Shown piece by piece: positions 1 to 11,226 of a stretch of DNA of 64,000 nucleotides; positions within the stretch are counted from its first letter, which is position 1, and every line of letters begins with the position of its first letter. The stretch spans positions 30,881,555-30,945,554 of the forward strand of contig OY997649.1 in the NCBI GenBank assembly GCA_963921795.1. Reading direction: 5' to 3'. Both the position numbers and the translations under genes were made by a program. The stretch comes from Nannobrachium achirus. Taxonomy: Eukaryota; Chordata; Actinopteri; Myctophiformes; Myctophidae. Under the pieces are notes generated by a model. The model was given only the letters and a program-made list of their open reading frames with translations. It was not told the DNA's origin and ran no database searches.

Positions 1-2350
1 GCAGCCCTGTCCGTCAGCCAGACTTCAAAGGACCCGGTGGGTAATCTGAAACAGGCCAGAGAATGGATGGCAAACAAGACGCCTGGCTGTTATTTGTGGG
101 GTTTGGCCTGCGTGTGAAACCTGTCACAGCAGATAAACCCTAAAGATCTTCACTGGGTTACTGCCCATACCATCCCTCTCCTCCTCCTAGGGTTCAGCGC
201 ATGGTGGCTGAAGAGGAATACCCAAATTCAGCCATAATGTATGTCCTTGATGACGACACTCAACCCCCCCTACTCATATACATTATGTTTCTCTGAATTA
301 GATCATCAGCTAAATAAAAAGCTAAAATGTTCAAATGTACAGCAAATGTCTATACAATTTACACATCTCTGGATATCACATTTTGGAACACTTAGTTGAT
401 GGGGATGAATGAAACATCAAGCCATGATTGATTGACATGATGATCTAAATTAGTGATTGCTGGTGCCCATCGATGGTGTAGTTAAGCCAAGCTTATGGAG
501 TGTTAAGCCTAATTTTTCTGCTTCAGTGACAAAGTACCGTGATGTGTCACACAACACTTTGTCACCGAAGCATGAATAAAAATAAGCATAAACAAGCATA
601 AATCAGGCTTTAGTAGTGAGTAAAGTGAGGAGGTGTGATATTCACATTTCAATGAGTGATCCAATATCATAGTTTATGTCACTATGCAGAGATGCCATAT
701 GCGGCGCCGGCGTGGAAGCTGGCAGTATAAAAAAATCAAGCAGTAAGACAATCTGACAACGCAGATGGCACTTGAAATATATCATATCAAAATATTAGTT
801 AATACATTGAAGAATCTGGTTTATTTTTATTATTTTCCCAAAGCATACCCAGGGCAGCGGTGACTCAGGAGGAGCGGCAACCGTACAATATTGACAGTAT
901 AATATTTATGTGGAAGGAAGGCATTGGCACAAACACAGACTATTTTATTATATTTTATTTTAGGGTGCAGGAAAGAGTGACAACATTTTGATGTCAATAC
1001 ATGTTCATCAGGTCATGTATTGTATAATATTTACAGTATGATCTCAAAATCTGAATATTATATCAAGATACCATGGAATAACGCAGGCCAGGTCAGTACT
1101 ACATTTAGCCTAATATACTCCCATGTGCTCATGTAATAACATTCTAACCCAGACCCTTATAATACAAAGTGTCTCTGACTCCATTTGCCTTCATGTCCTG
1201 ATTTATCCAGAATTCTATGACAGAGGCATACATTCCAACGTGGTGTAGAGTTGTCAGAAGACTAGAAAAGCAGTATACAGTACAAATGCAAGACCATTTA
1301 TCATGTTTTTCCATTCATTTCAGTACGCTATGGACATTTCATCTTTTGTCATAAAAGGCTGTATGTTTTGGAAAATGGTCAGCTGTATAACATGAGTCAT
1401 AGTCAATGAGCTAAACATAAGATGCTCGCCTGCTCATGTGGTCCTTTAAAGAATAAGACTGATGTGATTGGCTCAGCCTGTTACAGTGCACTGATCTGTG
1501 ATTCATTCCTTGAGTGCGAGGACCTGAGTTGGAGTTCAAATTCCACCATGTCTTGCATGTCTCCCTTCTTTCTTCCCTAGGTTTCTAGTCTCTCTACACT
1601 TCCTTATTTAAATAAAGCATTTTGGCACACAAAAATAATCTTTAAAAAAGTCTGGTTTAGTATAGGATATAAACCAAAAGAAATGCATTTCTCCCACAAG
1701 TACGTTTAGCCAACACCAGATATAGCTAAAATCGAATTCTTATGATTTCTCGATATGAGCTACTGTATAGAAGACAAGTCTGAGAACAAGCTTTCCAAAG
1801 CAGCAGTACAGCTCTGTGGCTTATTTTAATTTATCATGCCCTTGTTATTAATTGACTTATAGTATGACTTCCGGATGTTAGGGCATTGTGTCTTTTCGTA
1901 GGTTTAAATAACTAACTCAATAAATAACTCCTCTATATTTTGATGGTTGATTTTCAAGTCATTTTCTTTTTTTCTTTTATTGTACAGGAAACACTAATAA
2001 AACTAGACATGGTTTGACTTGACTCACCAATCTTTCCAGTAGCATCCCAGTGTCACAGACAACAACTGATCATGTTTTTCACGGTCAGCCTGTGTTGGTT
2101 TCACAGCAGACTGCATGTCTTCAGGGATTGGAATCCTTCGCCGCGGCCAGGGTCACTGGAAGCACTCCAAACCACTCTCTGGTCCTGCTGTCTCCCTAAC
2201 ACCTCAGATGTTTGGACAGTTCAATGTTGATGAATGGTCTAACGGTAACAGGGATGTGCGACTGAACATATTTGGGCTTCAGAGGTGGGAGGAATGTAGT
2301 TAAACAGCAGAGCCGAGGTGCTAAAAGACACCGTCCCAGGAGCTGATATC
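1..2350. other. Intergenic, no gene recognised
   Basis: AT-rich non-coding sequence. I see no exon with both splice sites and a recognisable protein family. The only structure I can support is a short hairpin listed separately at 520-571. The 62-codon open frame at 2115-2303 resembles no family I know and lacks flanking exons. Confidence 0.5.
520..571. repeat. Short imperfect palindrome (hairpin)
   Basis: The arms GCTTCAGTGACAAAGT and ACTTTGTCACCGAAGC face each other with about 20 bases between. One arm position mismatches. It lies in a small AT-rich block and could be the core of a palindromic MITE. Its sequence is unrelated to the main hairpin family of this window. Confidence 0.55.
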
Positions 2351-2352
2351 AA

Positions 2353-2415
2353 ATACACACAAGCACGCACACACACACGCACGCACGCACGCACTCATGC
2401 ACACACACACACACA
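2353..2415. repeat. CA/CACG microsatellite
   Basis: Alternating CA and CG dinucleotide units (CACG then CA). Simple sequence with no coding meaning. Confidence 0.9.
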
Positions 2416-3025
2416 GAAAGATTTGTCCAAAACGTCATAGGGAACTCTATGAATCCAAAGCCACAGCTGAGAAACTGACTTACATTATATATTTTTTTTT
2501 AAATTACATCAGAAGTAAGTCATATCCTATGTCACATAGCTGTCATTCTCTCCAAAGGAGCTGTCATTACTATGACAACAATATCGCTTTTGCTTGGAGG
2601 TCTATTATTTCAACCACTTAAACCGTATGTACTTCCTTGTCAAATAGCGATGTTAACCACATAAACCTTATTAGTTGACCGGATTCCCAAGAGCTCTTTT
2701 CTAAGCCTCATCCTGTTTTTGCTCTATACTAATATCTTCACTGAAAACAGCAGATCTACAAGCTCACAAAATAGCTGATGGACAAGAAAACTGTGGAGCT
2801 GCTCAGTGGCCACCATAATAGTGTGGTTGTACTTTATTACGTGTGTTTCTGTGTGATTGTGAAGCAGGGTGTTGCTGAAAAAGAACATTCATGCTCAGCG
2901 AACCTTCCTGTGATGAATAAAGGGTGAACGAAAGGTCACCTCTTGTTGCAAAGAAATTAGTTTTGAGCTTGTATATCTGCTACTTTTGCAGAATGTTAGC
3001 CCTAGAATAGATGCTATACTGGAGG

Positions 3026-3200
3026 GGTTCTCAAACCTTTCTAAGACGTGACCCCCAAAATAAACATATTTGAACTGGAGACCCCCACCCTCACAAGCAC
3101 TTGGAATTATAGGTATTACATTTAATGTGACTCGGCTCCACAGATAAATATTGTGAAAATAGCAGATCTACAGAGATACTATTTTTTGCTATTTTCTTTA
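3026..3200. mobile_element. Degenerate hAT-like MITE fragment with hairpin
   Basis: Begins GGTTCTCAAACC, close to the CAGTGGTTCTCAA terminal repeat of hAT/Charlie-type elements, and continues with GACCCCCAAAATAAACAT as in the copy at 24360. It ends in a decayed hairpin at 3153-3196 whose left arm is GTGAAAATAGCAGATCTACA. No right terminus or target duplication is visible. Confidence 0.5.
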
Positions 3201-3745
3201 GAACCACTGCTATACTGTATGAGGAGAAGGTCACTGAAGGCCTGTATAGCTCAGTGGGTGCTGTGAGGGACATTATTCACAAGACCATGCAAAGCATTCC
3301 TCACATTTCCCATATCCTCAGATCCCTCTCTGGAAGACATGGAGAGTAAATTCAGACACTGCTCAGAAGTAAGTATAGAGACGTAACATGCATGACTTCT
3401 GCATCAGAAAGTTACTTGATTGTCTTGCAATCTATTTTGATGTAATTTACTGTAATTACATTATCTAATGGAGCAGTGGTCAGTGCTTGACCGAGAAGAG
3501 AAACCATGCATTAGTTTGCACTTCGTAGCTTCTATTTAGAAAATAAAAATCAATTAAAAATGCCAATGACAGCACGATGTTTATTCTGAGCATAATTCTG
3601 GAAACTTTTTGAACATTTGAACATTGTCTCATTTTGGTTTATGCACTGAGATTTGGTAGCCCATGAAGGTTTTTCAAAGGGGGAGGGGGTTTAACCCATT
3701 AGACTGGGAACACATTATTACACATTATTTTGTGCTTTAGCTATT

Positions 3746-3808
3746 GAAAATAGCAGATATACAAGCTCACAGAGTGCCGTGCTGCAATCTCGTAGATCTG
3801 CTATTTTT
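3746..3808. repeat. Hairpin core copy
   Basis: Left arm GAAAATAGCAGATATACAAG, right arm CGTAGATCTGCTATTTTTG, with a short GC-rich loop region. It is a member of the recurrent hairpin family of this window. Confidence 0.75.
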
Positions 3809-4024
3809 GAAAAATCACTAAAATTAGTTTTTTTGAAAAACCTATGTTTCTGTCAAGGATGCTCAAACCTTTTCATGTGAAGGACCCCCAAAATGATACG
3901 TATTTGGCCACAGACCCCCATCTCAAAATATTTAGTTCCAGGGACCCCCCAGAAATTTGAGTAACAAATGTTCGCTTAAAAAATACATATATTCAAAGAT
4001 TTGCACACATTTTCACGACTTTTC

Positions 4025-4098
4025 AATAATAGCAGATCTACAAGCTCGCAGCGTGGCACTCGGTGCCGTGCTGTGAGCTTGTATATCTGCTATTTTTC
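4025..4098. repeat. Hairpin core copy
   Basis: Left arm ATAGCAGATCTACAAGCTCG, then CGTGGCACTCGGTGCCGTG, which is itself a small palindrome, then right arm GAGCTTGTATATCTGCTAT. Confidence 0.8.
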
Positions 4099-4185
4099 AA
4101 TTGCTAAAGTATAAAATAATTAAGGCCCCTCCACCTTGGGCCCTAGTAACTCAGTCCCACCTTTACCCCCCTTGTGACGCCCCTG

Positions 4186-4545
4186 CTGGGGGGCTCCTGT
4201 GCTGAGAGTCAGAGAGACAGGAGTTGTTGTTCCCATCCGCACCACCTGACCTCTTTGTGTCAGAAAGTTGAGGATCCAGCGGCAAAGGCTTGAATTTAGA
4301 CCCAGACTCTTTTACTTTGTGTCTAATTCGAGGGGAATTATGGTATTGAACGCTGAGCTGTAGTCAATGAATAGCATGCTCACATATGACACATATGACT
4401 TGTTCCTGAGAGAGGGTGGAGTGGAGAGATGTGGCAATGGTGTCGTAAGTATCTGTTCTGACGATAGGCAAATTGCAGTGGGGCAAGTGTGGGTGGAAAT
4501 TTGTCATTGATCATCTTCCTGACATGTTTTTCAAAGCATGGTGAG
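4186..4545 (-). mobile_element. LINE (L2-like) reverse-transcriptase relic
   Basis: Translating the - strand gives typical non-LTR retrotransposon reverse-transcriptase blocks in order: PPTLAPLQFAYRQNR, then after a frameshift YDTIATSLHSTLSQEQV, then MLFIDYSSAFNTIIP (the conserved RT block carrying the catalytic-region aspartate), then [19 protein letters not shown], then LTLSTGAPQ. The reading frame is broken more than once, so no active enzyme is encoded. The downstream part, after GAPQ, is cut off exactly where the element ending at 4185 begins. The family is L2-like by motif style; a related non-LTR clade is possible. Confidence 0.8.
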
Positions 4546-4559
4546 TATGGTAATGGCAT

Positions 4560-7090
4560 TTTCAGTTCATTTGTCAGTAGGTGGGCAGAGACTGAAATTC
4601 ACTATTCAGCAAACACAATTTCCCTGGATCTCAAACTTTACATATAAAACAAAGGTTTAAGGTTGAGGAAAAATAATCAATACCGTTTTCAACACCAACA
4701 GGGTTATAAATCACATTTAAGCCAGGGTGTGTACAGAAAGTGAATGAAAAAAGGGTTGGGGGAAAGAGGAAGCAGCAGGTCTCTAGAAATCAATTTTCAC
4801 ACATTAGAACTATTAGCTTATTGAAAGGCGAGAGACAGATTGAAGGCCTGCCATTAAAAAGAGCAGTAAGTGTAAAAGAGCTTCTCCACTGATGGCTTTT
4901 CTCTGATGCAACGCCTTGTGACTCGCTGTGCCTGCCTGTCTGCCTGGACGTCTCTATTTTGAAAATTACTTTCTGTGTGATTTTGTCAAGAAAATCTTAG
5001 TAATAAAGATATAATCGAAACATTTTGTGGATTTTCTTTTGTGTTTTTTATGCTCTCTATACTATAATATTGTCAGTATCACTCAGCCCAATTGAAATAG
5101 CCTCAACAGCTTCTAACCAGCCAGTATGACAGCAACATATTTTGATAGACAACCCTGCTGCACAAAGGATCTGTCTGGCTGGATAGAATTTGAATTTCAG
5201 TGCACGCATACACTTTTTTTCTCATCCATTGATGAGTGGATATACAGTAGATAGGGGACAGACACACTGATGAGTCTGAATGTTTGGGTTTGTGCTTGTT
5301 ATCATTATAGTTCTGTTACTGATTATCTGTATCCGTTTTTTTCCCCTCCACACCAAAATAAGTTTCCTGCTGGAATAATAAAGTCATTGTCAAACCTTAA
5401 AATGTCTCCTGATGTGCAACTGTACTGACCATTGGAGAAACAAGTTCACCTGCTATGACAGAATATAATCAGTTCATTATGTTCAAGATGTAATAGCAGT
5501 TACAGTATCTATACTATAGTGTTATATAACTTCAAAACTGCTAATGGATAACGCACAAGACTTCATTTGAGACCATTATTTATCTATCTGTCTTTACTTT
5601 TAATTCCAATTTTATGTTCTAAGCTGGACACTGTTGCAATTTTCATTATACTTTACCAAATCTGGCAGACATTGGCTAATTTACTGGAGTAGCTTTTCAC
5701 TGCATAAGGATGGCAATACTTTAAGCAGAAGTGTCTCTATAGTAACAAATTAGCTGAAGCCTCCCAAATAATTTCCCATCCTGTCTTACACAGCAAGACA
5801 GTGTATAATTATTGTTTACCAGTCACACGTAGTATACAATAATGCCAGCGTTAGGCATTTTTTGGGCATCTAATGGAGACTATAGTAGGCGTAGTAGACG
5901 TGGCATTATGCATATCTAGTCCCACGACTCTGATACACACATCTGTTAACAGCTCATATTACACCATCGAACCAAGAATACCTATCAACTGATAATACAT
6001 ATAAAAACCGTGCAAGAATAACATCTTACATGATTAAAATGTCCTTAAATCTCAATGTATAAATGTAAAAAAAAAAGAGTTGGCATCTTTACCAGAAGCA
6101 TTTATGAGATCACCACCAGTGGTGAAATATTGACTTTGAAAGTGCCAGTGTAACACATCCTTAATAGAGAATAGTTAGGAAATGAGCTCTTCAATTAAGA
6201 AGATGTGCTTTCCTTTTTGTCAGCACAAACAGCAGGGGGAAGGAACAGAACATAAAAGAGAACCAGACACTGTGGGTGGGGAGGCCACCACCATATTTCA
6301 CCCCGTTGACTGGCCTGACGATATTCTATCGAGGCTGTTGATTTGAATAGTGTGAATATTTATGTCCAGAGGTGTTTGCCTGAGCTTAATGTCTGCTGTC
6401 TTAAAGGAGATAAAGAGGACAGTTAGTGTGTCTTATAAGTGGCTGTAGATTAACTGAGGCTTGTGCTGCCAGAGGAAGCATTAGGATCTCTTCATTATGC
6501 AATCATTCTCAAAGTAAAACACTGCAGCATCCGTCAGTATAGTGTTGTGGTTGAGATGCTCACATCCGGCGCCACACACAGGCAGGCTGGGGGTCACATT
6601 CTGCCTGCAGTCTATATCGCAGCTTTACTGCTATGTCTCAATCAAGGAAGAATAGAAAGCAGAGTGGAATGCTCGCCCTCCTCTTGCAAAAAGAAAAGAG
6701 GAAGCTAAATGTGCTGATACATTAACATTATAACATTAACATTATTGGCCTTACACCCGTGTAATCTATGGATTAACATACAGTATAGCAAACTACTGCA
6801 AGTGCATATGAATGCAACATTTCCTTGACACAGTGTAGCGAATCAAAGTGTATCATCAAGTGTAACTTGCTTGTAAAGTTTTCACTTGTGTTGTGGCCCT
6901 TGTACATTATGTATTAGGGAGATTTACTTTCCAAAAGTAAACACTATTATGGAAGATCTCTCTAGAGCTCTTTAAGTTATCAATATTTATATATCAATAT
7001 TTTGGAATGAGGCCATAGTTAGGTGTCTCATATGGTGATAGCCATTCATGACATGATGAAGGAATAGTGGTTTCATACTGGAAACCACTT
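4560..7090. other. Intergenic, no gene recognised
   Basis: About 2.5 kb of AT-rich sequence in which I see no exon, no clear transposon termini and no hairpin core. The open frame at 6463-6708 has no recognisable family signature. Confidence 0.45.
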
Positions 7091-7189
7091 TACTATTATA
7101 AATATAGCTCACAACGTCTCGATGTAGATCAGCTATTTAAAATGATTTAAAAAATGTTTTTCAAAATAGTAAAAAAGACAAAGAAGTTT

Positions 7190-7462
7190 AGAGGTTTAGG
7201 GTTTAGCATGGACGAAAATAGGGCCCAAAATGCCATCCTTTTTTAAAACCACTCAAACCCTATACTTCATTAACTGGAGACCGACAGGAGACAGGGGTCT
7301 AGGCCTATACTAGCCATTTTCCCTCTACACCAAATATCTTTGCAGAAAATAGCCAATTTACAAGCTCACAACGCAAAGCATTATGAGCTTGTAGCCTAGT
7401 AGATCTGCTATTTCTGCTGAATGTTCACCCCAGAATAGGGACACTAGGGTTCATGAAGTTAA
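7190..7462. mobile_element. Palindrome element, class D
   Basis: Carries CCCTCTACACCAAATATCTTTG just left of a hairpin at 7342-7417 and CCCCAGAATAGGGACACTAG to its right. The same flanks occur around the hairpins at 22481, 30073, 43064 and 55014, so this is a distinct dispersed family sharing the hairpin. Confidence 0.5.
7342..7417. repeat. Hairpin core copy
   Basis: GCAGAAAATAGCC and TACAAGCTCACAACGC pair imperfectly with TGAGCTTGTAG and AGATCTGCTATTTCTGC. A decayed relative lies at about 7098-7138. Confidence 0.7.
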
Positions 7463-8558
7463 ATCATATTGTGTAGCTTTATCCAGCATGAAAATATCAA
7501 ACTTGTGTGATGCAGTGAGTATATGGATCACAAAACATATCACTATGCAAAACTCCTTGAGTTTCTGGTCATACTGTAAAACTGATGCCCGTCATTCCCA
7601 TAGGCAACATTCGATCCCAGTTGTTTACATAGGAACAGGTGTAGCCCAGTTCAATAAAGTTGTGATTTTAGAAAGCTGAGTCTGAGACCGGTGTCTGGAG
7701 ATATCACAATATCTCCTGACCTTGCGAATATGGATTACTGTGCAAGACTATAGCACCGGCTGCACAGCAGGAGCAGAAAGCACATAATATGCTCTGCAAT
7801 CCTGGACACTCGTAAGCAGACCTACGATTTATGACGGGCAGACAGCCACTAAGCTGTGTATGCATTGGTCTCGAAGGTGGATTAAGGGCAAATACAAATG
7901 GTGATATTGTGGGTGTCGAGAGCTAACGTCACTGTTTCGAGTTTCAGGTCCAGCTGGAATTTTGTTGGTCTTTTGGATGTATATTTGACAAACATTCCCA
8001 TGGGAGGCTTTAGAGGAAATACTTAAAGTCACTTGAGTCGCTGCTGGATCATAAACATACGATCTATGGCAGTCTTAGCACCTTCAGGTTTGCTCTCTTA
8101 TTTCCTCTGTCACTCTCTCTGCTTCTTGTCTCAGAGGAGCCATAATGTCTCTGAGAAGACTGCATTAGTGTAATTCCTCTCGGGATGTTGACACAATGAC
8201 ACAAGCCTGGTGGCGCCAATTAGTTGTCAATATTTGGCTTTGTCCATTAATCGAACGTCCCAGGATTCTTTATTTATGGGACATGAGACATGATGACAAG
8301 GATGCGAACAAGCGTGCACAGACGCCAAGTCATACAGTATGTAGTTTAGGTCTGTCACTCATAGTCTACACTTATTTAGGCTACTTACTTACATACTTAT
8401 AGATCTGTCACCTGCATTTCAGATTTATGTATAGGCCTAGGCCAAACCATAACACTTTCAAAATGTCATTATTATTTGATATCTTACAGTTTTCATAATC
8501 CACTCTTCAGTATAGGCTATTCTTTCAGCATCTGTATTCTGCAGACTACTTTATAGTG

Positions 8559-8638
8559 GAAAATAGTAGATCTACAAGCTCACAATGTGTCACGTTGCAA
8601 CACTGTGTACATTGTGAGCTCGTAGATAGCCTATTTTC
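8559..8638. repeat. Hairpin core copy
   Basis: GAAAATAGTAGATCTACAAG and CTCACAATGTG on the left, CACATTGTGAGC-type sequence and GTAGATAGCCTATTTTC on the right. An inner loop of about 20 bases separates the arms. Confidence 0.75.
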
Positions 8639-8764
8639 AGAGCTAAAACAGAAAATACACTATAGTGTAAAGCCCCGAGGGACTCTGGTCAACATTTAAA
8701 GAGGTTAACACAAATCAAATACACATCTGGTCTATAACCTTAAGTTGTAATACTGGATGTAGTG

Positions 8765-9804
8765 TGGGGAGCTAATGCTAATTTCGTGCAATTTTTTCTT
8801 AAAGCGCAAAATTTTGCACAGATGTAGCCCAGGTCTTGCTCTAATGATTAATCTAGGGCGCCCGAGTCTGCGACCTTCGGGGTCGCCACAGCGGCCAAAT
8901 CAAGTTGGGCTCCCATTGACTTTCTATACAGGAGGAAAATACCCAGAATTTTTTTTTTCTTCTGGGTATTTAAGGAGGATCTGAGGGGTCTAACTAGGGG
9001 TTTGTCATGATGCTGAATCCATTGCAGGCATTTGTTTTGCACAAAAAACATTCCGTGGGCTAGAAATGGCCTCAGAAAACAATACACGTATGGGTGAGTA
9101 TTCATGTTAGTCGGAGGCCTTAGGGTTTTTTTTTTCTCGTGCTAATCAGTCTAAAAGTGCAAATTTTTGCACAGATGTAGCCCAGGGCATGCTCTAATGA
9201 TTGAGCTAGGGCGCCCGAGTCTGCGACATTCGGGGTCGCCACCGCGGCCAAATCAAGTTGGGCTCCCATCGGTTTGAGTGATGAGTCATCACTTTTCAGA
9301 GTTTTGTGGGTGTTTTCTGGAGCTGTGGCGACCCCGAAGGTCGCCGACTCGGGCGCCCTAGCTAAATCATTAGAGCATGCCCTGAGCTACATCTGTGCAA
9401 AATTTTGCACTTTTAGACTGATTAGCACGAGAAAAAAAAACCCTAAGGCCTCCGACTAACATGAATACTCACCCATACATGCATCGTTTTCTCATTTCAT
9501 TTCTAGCCCAAGGAATTTTTTTATGGAAAACAAATGTCTGCAATGGATTCAGCATCATGACAAACCCCTAGTTAGACCCCTCAGATCCTACTTAAATACC
9601 CAGAAAAAAAATGTTTTTCTGGGTATTTTCCTCCTGTATAGAAAGTCGATGGGAGCCCAACTTGATTTGGCCGCTGTGGCGACCCCGAAGGTCGTCGGCT
9701 CGGGCACCCTAGCTAAATCATTAGAGCAAGACTTGGGCTACATCTGTGCAAAATTTTGCGCTTTAAGACAAAATTGCACGAAATTAGCATTAGCTCCCCT
9801 TAAA
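8765..9804. repeat. 1-kb foldback (long inverted repeat) element
   Basis: The outer ends GGAGCTAATGCTAATTTCGT (8766) and its complement ACGAAATTAGCATTAGCTCC (ending 9803) mark two arms of about 500 bases around a centre near 9285, where TGATGAGTCATCA is itself palindromic. Each arm carries two copies of a roughly 120-base unit containing TTTGCACAGATGTAGCCCAG and GGTCGCCAC, so the unit occurs four times, two in each orientation. Open frames inside it (8775-9816) are by-products of the repeat. It could form a long hairpin in DNA or RNA. No transposase is encoded. Confidence 0.85.
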
Positions 9805-9829
9805 TCCCCACACTAATGCGTGATAGGCC

Positions 9830-10170
9830 TAACTTGCCCATCAGATACAGAATTAATTATGTCAGGAGGAGCTTAATTTGGACTGGATGCTTTTTCTTTT
9901 TTTATGATTACTTTTACATTTTAAAAGTCTAATGTCTAATGAAATTCAACCCTAGAAGACCCACTGTCGCTTTTTGGACACATTTATATTTTATAAAAAA
10001 AAAGAGTTTAGATAATTTGTTTTCCTGTTCTGTAGAATGTCCTCTGAATAGGACTCCTACAACACTAGATTTTTTTTTTTTTTTTTTGCAAGTAGAAATT
10101 AATCCGAGCCTTACAGGGTTAATGGTCTTTTCTAAGACTAGGCCTATGTGTTATATTTCTGTAATTCTGA

Positions 10171-10238
<68 letters not shown>

Positions 10239-10560
10239 CATGAAAAGATTTTGACATGGAATTTAAATACATGTGTTTTAAAGTAATTAATGCGCGTTTT
10301 AATGTATTTAGTTGGCCTAGGCCTACTACTTAACCAGACAAATGAATAATAGTGAATGTGCACCAAAATCATAAAAGTATGAAAATAAAATAATCACAGA
10401 ATTTAGCTCAAATGTAGCAGTAGCTTGGATTTGTCTGACAACACTTCACCAAAAAGTCAGCAGTATATTCCCCCAGAATATGGATGATGATGATGCAAGT
10501 GGTTAACGCCATAACCACAGAAATCAGGTCGCTGATGATTCATATGGTAGATAGGCAAAC
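9830..10560. other. Intergenic sequence upstream of lman2l
   Basis: AT-rich, containing a poly-T run near 10070-10087 and an AT microsatellite at 10171-10235. No exon seen. Confidence 0.5.
10171..10235. repeat. (AT)n microsatellite
   Basis: Near-pure AT dinucleotide run with one TT interruption. Confidence 0.95.
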
Positions 10561-10634
10561 CAATAGCAACGGGACACAATCACAAGTTCATAACACATGT
10601 GGGCGTGGGGACTCCTTAAAGTGGGAGGGCTAAA
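10560..10634 (+). promoter_or_regulatory. Likely lman2l proximal promoter / 5' UTR
   Basis: This short segment is richer in G than its surroundings (GTGGGCGTGGGGACTCC, an Sp1/KLF-like GC box) and sits directly before the start codon. It is inferred from position and composition only; the transcription start is not visible. Confidence 0.35.
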
Positions 10635-11132
10635 ATGGCCGCCACCATGATCAAGTCTAAACCGTGTCGGCGAAGAAGTTTGCTTATTTCAGATTCAATG
10701 TTCAATTTTAGGAACATTCGTGAATTAACATGTTTGTTTGTAGTTGTTTGTTCCATGCTCAGCCAGTCCTCGGCGGACGACGGATTCGAAACCGAGGACT
10801 TCTTGAAGAGGGAGTATTCGCTGACAAAGCCATACCAAGGTAACCAACGCTAGCCAGTGAAGCTAGCGTCATAATGTCATTAAAGTTGACTTAACATTAA
10901 GCTGACAGCAGTGTGTTTAAGCGACAAGATCCATGCTTTTAGAACGGAGCCCTGTGTCCTCTTGTCTTGTTCAATGGTAACTTGGCAAATATGTAATATT
11001 GACAGTCACAGAGCAGGGTTTGGTTGACTTAAGGCAGAGATTGCACAATTACGGGCTTACCGTTAATACACTAGTAGTACGGTAACAGTAACATGATAAT
11101 AATGAGGTCATCTTTACAACAAACAAAAATAG

Positions 11133-11226
<94 letters not shown>

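Larger units (their letters stand above)
3691..4185. mobile_element. Composite palindrome element (class A), inserted in LINE
   Basis: Starts with TTAACCCATTAGAC and contains two separate hairpins (3746-3808 and 4025-4098) either side of a segment starting CTCAAACCTTTTCATGTGA. Its right end is GACGCCCCTG at 4185. The next base on the right resumes a LINE reverse-transcriptase frame, so the element appears to have landed in the LINE. The right end matches the terminal repeat of the intact element at 13944-14316, but the left end does not, so this copy is rearranged or chimeric. Confidence 0.6.

Noticed and set aside
2115..2303. 62-codon open frame as a possible exon
   Set aside because: No recognised family, no convincing splice partners, intergenic position.
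4186..4545. LINE reverse transcriptase as a functional gene
   Set aside because: The frame is broken and only a short internal part is present.
8775..9816. Several open frames of 61-97 codons
   Set aside because: All lie in the foldback element and repeat the same peptide in both orientations because the DNA is an inverted repeat.
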